Shown here: positions 59,901 to 64,000 of the stretch, piece after piece
How positions within the stretch are numbered: position 1 is the stretch's first letter
Layout of the letters: each line of letters opens with the position of its first letter
NCBI GenBank assembly: GCA_012862575.1
Contig: BLSF01000018.1
Coordinates: 439,680-503,679 of the forward strand
Reading direction: 5' to 3'
DNA length: 64,000 nt
Source: Parietichytrium sp. I65-24A
Taxonomy: Eukaryota > Sar > Bigyra > Thraustochytrida > Thraustochytriidae
Notes under the pieces: generated by a model
The model's database searches: none
What the model was told of the DNA's origin: nothing
What the model saw: only the letters and a program-made list of their open reading frames with translations
Translations under genes and position numbers: made by a program

Positions 59901-61270
59901 ATGCCGCGGCCGCGGCCACGCCTGGGAAGGGAGGTGCACCTGATCGATTAAAATCTCCGAGTACGTCGTCCCTAGCCTCATTTAGCAGCTCCCTGCCCCC
60001 AAATGCATCCCTCGCTGGAGGTCCCAGAAGCGCGTCTCCTCCGGCTTCTGGAAAGACCACGACTTCCACAGCCAGCTCTGGCTTTGCTGCCGACACGAAT
60101 AGTCTTGGTGGAAGGAAGATGAGGCGTTTCGGTTCAGCAGCAATGGTGACTACTGGCTTGGACAGTCCAAGCAGTTCACTTCAGTCGGAGGCGAGCTCAG
60201 TTGCAAGCGGCACTCCAAAGTGGACATCTAGGCCGGGCGATCTGTGTTCGGACGTCGCCGACTCTCATCACCGCCCTGATTATGTAGAAGGCTCAATGGA
60301 TGACTGGGTCGTGCAGCGTATTAGCATGGAAGAAGAAGAGAAGAGCGTCAAGGGCTTCCAAAAATTTATTGAATGGGTCGAGGCGAAGACATCGAAAACT
60401 CTCAACATTGCAATCAAGAGGAGATTCAGTCGAGTAAAGGTTCCTAAACCTCCTCGGGCGGTCCAGTCTCCTCCCACGCCGAGAGACGATACCGAACGTG
60501 AGAGCTTGGCCCAGAATGGCGCGGAGGCTTTGAGGGACCATCCACAAATTGTGAACGAGGCCAAAGTAGAGACTGACGAGCAGGAGAGCGATAGCTTTGA
60601 GATCGTGACAGATGATACCGTGCTCGAGGGCTTTCCAACGAAGACCAAGTCTGTCAAGGTCGAGATACAATCTCGAAGCACGGGCAGGTACGAATGGCTG
60701 GTCCTGCAATATGACAGCATCTACACCCCATACCAGGGCTACCACATGGAGGTGCAATGGATGGTCGCTGCGGGAGTGTCCGTCCAGAACTTTGTCAGTG
60801 CGCTCTCTCGCAAAGCCAAGCAGGTTGGCCTAAATTTTCAGCAGATCCCCGAATACTGCCGGTCGACTGCTTTGGGATACAACATCAACCGCCGCGTGCC
60901 TCACCCGTTTGTGCTACCAAAGGAGATCTCTTTCACCGTAGACATGATGCGCGATCAGTGCTTTCGAGACTTGCTGGCACAAACGCTGCAGGCAAAGTGC
61001 GAGTACGTCTTGGATTCCATCTTTGTTCAAAACAAGATGGAGGACACCAAGTGGCACACCTTGGTCCACAAAGAGGGCTACGGGTTTGTGCACTTTTCTC
61101 CTCGCGGGGTGGAGTTCTTGCAGAACCGCCTCATGGCCACCCCGACCATGGCATCGCACATCTACGAGACCGGCCTCCAAGCATTCCGCGACACAAAAGA
61201 GGTTTCCACGGTTCTCAACATCGCATATTCTATCGTGTGCGATATCTTGAACGAAGCTATTCCCGAGTAA
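53990..61270 (+). CDS. IML1: IML1/DEPDC5 homologue (GATOR1/SEACIT subunit), very long
   Basis: The open frame of 2,426 codons opens with GTG and has no in-frame ATG before about residue 330, past the first conserved block, so translation must begin in an upstream exon. A candidate is 53723-53855 spliced at 53990/53991, giving about 2,470 residues. Residues 40-215 are Pro/Thr-, then Ala- and Lys/Glu-rich low complexity. The conserved IML1 N-terminal region follows: LTSHNRNDFKSELVLNP, EITFKDQYVSQGEFWRFRDA, then a SABA-like core with AINLCLNILDKHYMDRD and CDFVSLTRAPLHVAPLFVY. A huge disordered Ser-rich middle (about 950-1770) separates it from a second conserved part ending in TALGYNINRR and WHTLVHKEGYGFVHFSPRG. 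I could not pick out a convincing DEP domain by eye. IML1 is the scaffold of GATOR1, which turns off TORC1 at the lysosome when amino acids are low. Confidence 0.82.
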   Translation: MKPRPVSRQSPLAHHGEVGRCPRGPCPRRKSPGLLHLLHPTPTTTTTTTIASPTSASTAPAVPTVPAAPAPAASPTPTASAGPSSAPSVPSVPVVPTSVPGALVRVAEGQELLQEAEGAAEERRADADKGGEGEAESTRETAEGKKDAAAADDAGEDSGRSPASEEEAKAVKEEKDKEKEKEKDKEKEKEGEVEKEKEKEKEKEEPAVEQQKADKVFVLTSHNRNDFKSELVLNPALFPNIAVGDYVEVYRPSAPKRVLLQQVTSLDPIRGNIQISLLKSITKNPAFQLETFQPVVVRKCDPSKYALSYVEITFKDQYVSQGEFWRFRDAMREKSCYIGQKVTECGINASIDEMLTRGNKAVACGVVRDSTKFIFRSCSARLFWLVQMSKEMWNFAEDGDLYFERFLNRFVTDVFEKWTARGMTHRLTVVYFTRTYYNVEPPPGTPAVRLDYDGRSYTDLYHTVVENETRPDWGSLKILMKREFHAFPKIAGWEIPTEFYGPNSPASNSQGRAFSFDGFQDVNLAPQNLSKSPPDSFGSDIFGSRPSSPAKLTRGSSEENGRQNLGSGPCHGLPSTAQEGNCLEAINLCLNILDKHYMDRDLIRTGQAMVLITAGNGVFEVDRGLTTITKQRMMDNAIGCDFVSLTRAPLHVAPLFVYKPSRSKVDIFDRVHPFAAQHLYKVLQADLAAADEETKVGLYANPTGQMMSASIPVSLDSAKTPAFGQHGTVLAATDADVATEQELQMLANPVFNIPHWIHLSFPYHKASTRAALNVDHSHDDVLQHGLAANYQLGLDNHLANNNWNIWKAQLRTSGTYSVGEQFEPLPFNRMYDLTEPSRSSLPVALISQLFWGDVGAGNNMDAKMPFLHRVPPRTIMNPWYPLMRNLTGLYQATDHPSDTSSSDKKRSKPKLAFDDTIEDSPSLNAMLPGFYASKDNPYQIASYTGSSLAHDSGTDNIEKPEQSTETPGTDRSRGVTRDVSMLPFPPQPENGVLRNKIPRQKLKNLGIYDLRKVNSVDFSRLEVQQAQQQQASQLGSDKDKSPEVPTKMFKDSNSSKRSAVPSSLTLPKSHIHALANKSQPPGLNWSDRLADDMEKHANFDKCVFRRPIVAQRQPIPDLGGRRQSSRSSSSVNLRPSKSSLSFSLRSGETERDVRKARSGSLLSANSGESMQDEGFDGDAKPAKPVATRTLGSMAGKNSEMYKDGKILGYLNAATSPVSPQPQHQAGASNQQPAPSPHPALPFSNESIGGASSGEPAELNRKGSWLSKSLEQTKSLLSWDKRGAFGPGRKVDLPRDALSTVSSASGLSSPGLDPVTEKLFESVYVPQSTDSDNREHGRDRNWLEHGDSAKSAHPREAMAAGDEGSRVLNLFASAQKNQAQGGRPSAGSTKHNLSLTRQNSIATTVSSSTAPNGTYSIVAHINPFDWSVFTSQLYQQRLTHNRRRWSHLFPTGRFDDEGKGVRVEDFDDDDEDGATLVDGDVESSDDEDEVIPLTIESFKLNWKSLKSPGILPLTTDYFPDRADLACNFRENFYSLTLPEAPGDYGYADHEDLIHEMVCQRLSQDFQLLVETRQGKGGHTFHKEGSIDERPRSPGSKSFKRTTSTQQSVDLGASTESVSDKAALSTSPRQQRFSSPLLKSMSKSGSVPSFSLYDQQRPASKGGRGGPPTESRPTNERVPWWQANRSGTRASQAKASSSNTITIRPFGSARAKGASSSSTANNSLGERASVPQVSSSVGLSQSSGSSKRLLRMSNRNKGQALSTPLETVQEQHGESEGRTRLSSANSLEGKADLVGKVDGEDSEDKQDAGEEEVVEEEGDDVPRFSRQKQVGMKTNYTLTMGHQIHQLEYNPATREVKVKISVHHNFSLGTEKLWPYQYLLYDRTEKITAPVQLQFTSKVPFYAWNRLDYMVCGYGEDFALIDRYRRMMFMILPTSRWGAKAKRREGSGRGYALSTETVFVTGKAPLHQTVPSNAAAAATPGKGGAPDRLKSPSTSSLASFSSSLPPNASLAGGPRSASPPASGKTTTSTASSGFAADTNSLGGRKMRRFGSAAMVTTGLDSPSSSLQSEASSVASGTPKWTSRPGDLCSDVADSHHRPDYVEGSMDDWVVQRISMEEEEKSVKGFQKFIEWVEAKTSKTLNIAIKRRFSRVKVPKPPRAVQSPPTPRDDTERESLAQNGAEALRDHPQIVNEAKVETDEQESDSFEIVTDDTVLEGFPTKTKSVKVEIQSRSTGRYEWLVLQYDSIYTPYQGYHMEVQWMVAAGVSVQNFVSALSRKAKQVGLNFQQIPEYCRSTALGYNINRRVPHPFVLPKEISFTVDMMRDQCFRDLLAQTLQAKCEYVLDSIFVQNKMEDTKWHTLVHKEGYGFVHFSPRGVEFLQNRLMATPTMASHIYETGLQAFRDTKEVSTVLNIAYSIVCDILNEAIPE

Positions 61271-62124
61271 AGCGTGACCATCAATCTTCCACATCTTCGA
61301 ACGCTTGGCTCGTTCTTGTCCATTCCACGCACCTCAATGCATGCACGTGTTGCGTTCCTGAAGCTTTTCTTTCATTCTGAGAGTATTTTCTAAAACCAAA
61401 CTTTTGATCATCTTCTCACAATCCCACATTCTGCCAGCAGAAATAGGCGGTCGGGAAAGAAAACAGCTTCACCTCGAAGGTGGAAAGCCGTCCCTCTCCT
61501 CCCTTTACATAGCGCCGCTGTCGCCTGCATTGATGGGAAAGTAAAGTATAGAATGCAGCAGCAGCACCTGTAGAAATGTATGAAAGTGAATGAATCAATG
61601 AATCAATCTCTATCTCGATCAATCACTCAATCAATCAAAAACAAGAAAAATGTTGAATAGCAAGTGGGAGCTCAATCAATCAAAGCAAAAGACGGTAGAC
61701 GTACCGTGTACAAGTGCACTAGTACCAGGTGCAAGGTGACTGAGTACACGTCACATTGGATCAAAGTGATCAAAGCATCAGAACATATCAGAACGGGTGT
61801 ACTCGCCAGTAACGCCAGTAACGCCAGCAGGGAGGGGTGCCGGTCCTCGAGTACTGTTGGTAGTACACAGCTACATTACTGTGTGGTCACGCGCCCGCGC
61901 ACCGTTGGTCCTCGCACGGAGACTAGCCACCCGCTAGGTGCCGCCCACCAGACAGACCAGCCTTGGCCTTTGGAGGTTGCAGACTTGAGGGATCTTTTGG
62001 GGAGGGAATAGGTATTTGGGGAACGGAGCACTAGGACGTAGGACGGCAGGGCAGCAAGGCAGCAAGGCACCAGGGCGGGCGCCAAGGTGGTGCCTGCGAG
62101 AGAGGCCTGAAGGGCGTTGGCGCA
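61271..62124. other. Intergenic region between the IML1 and zinc transporter genes
   Basis: About 850 bp with ATCAATCAATC simple sequence (about 61598-61640), a GTAC-rich patch with ACTGAGTAC (61739-61747), CGCCAGTAA repeats (about 61806-61832) and GCAGCAAG repeats (about 62045-62075). No coding region is supported. Confidence 0.5.
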
Positions 62125-64000
62125 ATGTTGCCCTTAACGAGCAGGGAAGATGCGCTTGGGTGAGTTTGGAAGTGGGCCGGTTGGAATGGATTGCGAGGCC
62201 GGTGACTGATGCGGAGTTTGATTCATTGTGTGCAGCAAGAGCGTGCCGCTGTACGCAGCATTTGGAGTTGCAAAGTGCGCGAGAACTGCCGGCGTGGTAG
62301 TGGCTGTGGAGCTGCTGGTGCACATGCCGGTGATGGTGTTTTGCTTCCTTTGTCTCGTGTTCGCAACCGCGGCCGTGGTTGCCTTGCAAAAGCCTTTTGC
62401 TGGGGCGAGGCGGCTCAGTAAGCAGCAGTGGCTGCGCGTGCTGATCAACGGACTGCTTTTGGCGGCCGCATGGGTTTTGTGGGCTAAGGGGCTGCAGGAA
62501 TGCGGAGCACTGCGTACAGTGATTCTTGAGCACTCGCATGTGTGCTTTGCGGGATTACTCGGAACTTTTGTGCAAGGTAAGGCAGCTCATCGGCGAAAGC
62601 GATCGAGTCGCGGAGAGATGGTCTTCCTCGCTGGTGTGTCACTTTTACTTTACCACAGCGTCCAAACGGACGCTGGAAAGGCAGATCCTGGAGCCCTGGA
62701 TGCGGATGGTTCAACAACAAGGTCGCCAACCCCAGCCGAGGCATCTTCTGTATCCGGGGTCATGGACGAGCTTGGCCTTGTTTGGGGAATTATTCTCGTG
62801 GTGGCTTCATCTCTGCTAGGCGCAGTGAGGCAAAAATTTGCCGCCAAGGTCGCCAAGGATATTGGCGGCGCAAAGAGGCTTCAGGCGCTTTCAATGATTG
62901 CGAGTGTGGTGTGCTTATCTCCACTCGTCTTCTTGGACCTCGTTGGCGAGGCTGTGTTGGGCGCGGACTACGACTACTCTGTGCTGTCCTTGAATACTCT
63001 GTTCAAGTGCTCTACTGTTGGTCTTCTGGTCATTGTCTTGCAATTTTACTCAACATCCATAGGCTCTCTATACCTGAAAGACTCGATCTGCAATTTGATT
63101 GGGTTGGTGACCTCGTTTGTGTTTGCGCTGATTCTAATTTGGGTCTGGGACCCGACCAGTCTCAGCTCGATGGACAATGAAGAGCACTATTCTCTGTTGG
63201 TCGTTTCTTGGATTTTTGCAGCTGTGGGGTTGTTGGAAGTGTCCCGCTCTAGCGCTCTTTCCGAAAAGTCAATGGCTGCGTTGCCTTACAACTTTAACCA
63301 AGTCGAGAGCGAAGGGCCATTCAGTGCGGTATGGAGGACCTTCTCGAAGCGTGTGCTGGGAGACGACAGTTTGGACGAGATTTTTACGAGGATGCCGCCA
63401 ATGCCCTACTCTTCATCAAGTTGGAAAGAAGTCGATTTCAAAGGGTTGTCCAAGGGAGCGAGGAGGTTGCTGAGACACATTATGGCCTCTGCGGACTCCA
63501 GAAAAATTGCCATCTTTCTCACGATCAACATTTTATTCATGTTTGTGGAGATCATGGTTGGCATCTGGACCAACTCGCTTGGCTTGATCTCGGACGCTGG
63601 CCACATGTTCTTCGACTGCGCTGCGTTGTTCATCGGTCTTTTTGCGTCTTTCGTCTCGAAGTGGAAATCAGACCGGCACTACACGTTTGGGTATGCACGG
63701 TACGAAACTCTGTGCGGCTTTGTGAACGGCGTCTTTTTGGTTTTTATTGCAGTTTTTATTATGACGGAATCATTGGAGCGTCTGTCAGAGCCCCCAGAGC
63801 TGTCAACTAACGGCTTGCTGAGTACTTCGGTGATGGGCTTCCTGGTAAACTTGGTTGGCCTGGTATTTTTCCACGACCACGCGCACATGGGCTCCTCCGA
63901 AGAATCTTGCAATGGCGGGGGGCACTCCCACGCTCACCATGGGCACAGCCACAGCAACGATAATATGCACGGAGTGTTCTTGCATGTTCTCGCAGATGCT
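62125..64000 (+). CDS. SLC30A5: ZnT5/Msc2-type zinc transporter (partial at right edge)
   Basis: Exon 1, 62125-62159 (35 nt, ATG start, MLPLTSREDAL), joins exon 2 from 62236 over a 76-nt intron (GTGAGT donor, TGCAG acceptor). The second exon stays open to the end of the window, giving 600 residues so far with no stop. The first 390 residues form about eight to nine hydrophobic helices, the extra N-terminal membrane block typical of ZnT5/Msc2. Next comes the canonical cation-diffusion domain: DAGHMFFDCAALFIGLF carrying the zinc-binding HxxxD (His468, Asp472), KSDRHYTFGYARYETLCGF, SEPPELSTNGLL, and a His-rich loop (GGGHSHAHHGHSHSND), followed by GVFLHVLADA. Such proteins move zinc into the early secretory pathway in exchange for protons, often as a heterodimer with a ZnT6-type partner. 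About 100-170 residues probably lie beyond the edge. Confidence 0.9.

Noticed and set aside
1-64000. Search for virus-like elements, transposons, CRISPR arrays and rRNA
   Set aside because: No polymerase, integrase, capsid, transposase or long terminal repeats were recognised; repeats seen are simple tandem arrays.

Overview
The window looks like nuclear DNA from a eukaryotic microbe. The genes are large, intron-poor and close together. The introns I can place are short GT-AG introns of about 70-150 nt near the 5' ends. Intergenic DNA is rich in CT/GA microsatellites, and a 25-base run of N (16934-16958) marks an assembly gap. The gene set (GATOR1 subunit, GID/CTLH ligase subunit, polyprenol reductase, Golgi-type zinc transporter, myotubularin, cytosolic hybrid histidine kinase, WDR31-like ciliary protein) argues for a protist. 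The histidine kinase and the probable ciliary protein together fit a zoosporic stramenopile such as a thraustochytrid better than a non-flagellate red alga. That assignment is inference.

Left third (1-23.7 kb): the 3' tail of an unknown gene; a 2,846-residue membrane protein with C2 domains and a calpain fold that has lost its catalytic Cys and His; a divergent serine carboxypeptidase with an EGF-like module; an inositol-polyphosphate 5-phosphatase with flanking PH-like domains; an RCC1 propeller; a myotubularin in four exons; and a divergent SRD5A3-type polyprenol reductase.

Middle (23.7-45 kb): a four-SAP-domain acidic nuclear protein; a single-ORF fusion of PTPA and TIP41, two separate PP2A regulators (the most striking gene here); a three-exon nitronate monooxygenase; a MAEA/Fyv10 homologue; an unknown disordered protein with a 24-nt first exon; an unknown Cys-pair protein; a WDR31-like propeller with a myristoylation signal; and a soluble hybrid histidine kinase.

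Right third (45-64 kb): a 2.4 kb gene-poor, partly AT-rich stretch; a small tetraspan membrane protein; a DUF423 protein; a WW/IQ/coiled-coil protein; a UBA-domain protein in two exons; a very long IML1/DEPDC5 homologue; and, running off the right edge, a ZnT5/Msc2-type zinc transporter.

Several genes bear on nutrient signalling (IML1 upstream of TORC1, the PTPA-TIP41 fusion on the PP2A side) and on phosphoinositide turnover (5-phosphatase and myotubularin only about 3.6 kb apart). This is suggestive proximity, not an operon. I saw no tRNA, rRNA, CRISPR array, transposase or virus-like element. Many reading frames open with GTG or TTG; I moved starts to the first plausible ATG or to a spliced upstream ATG.
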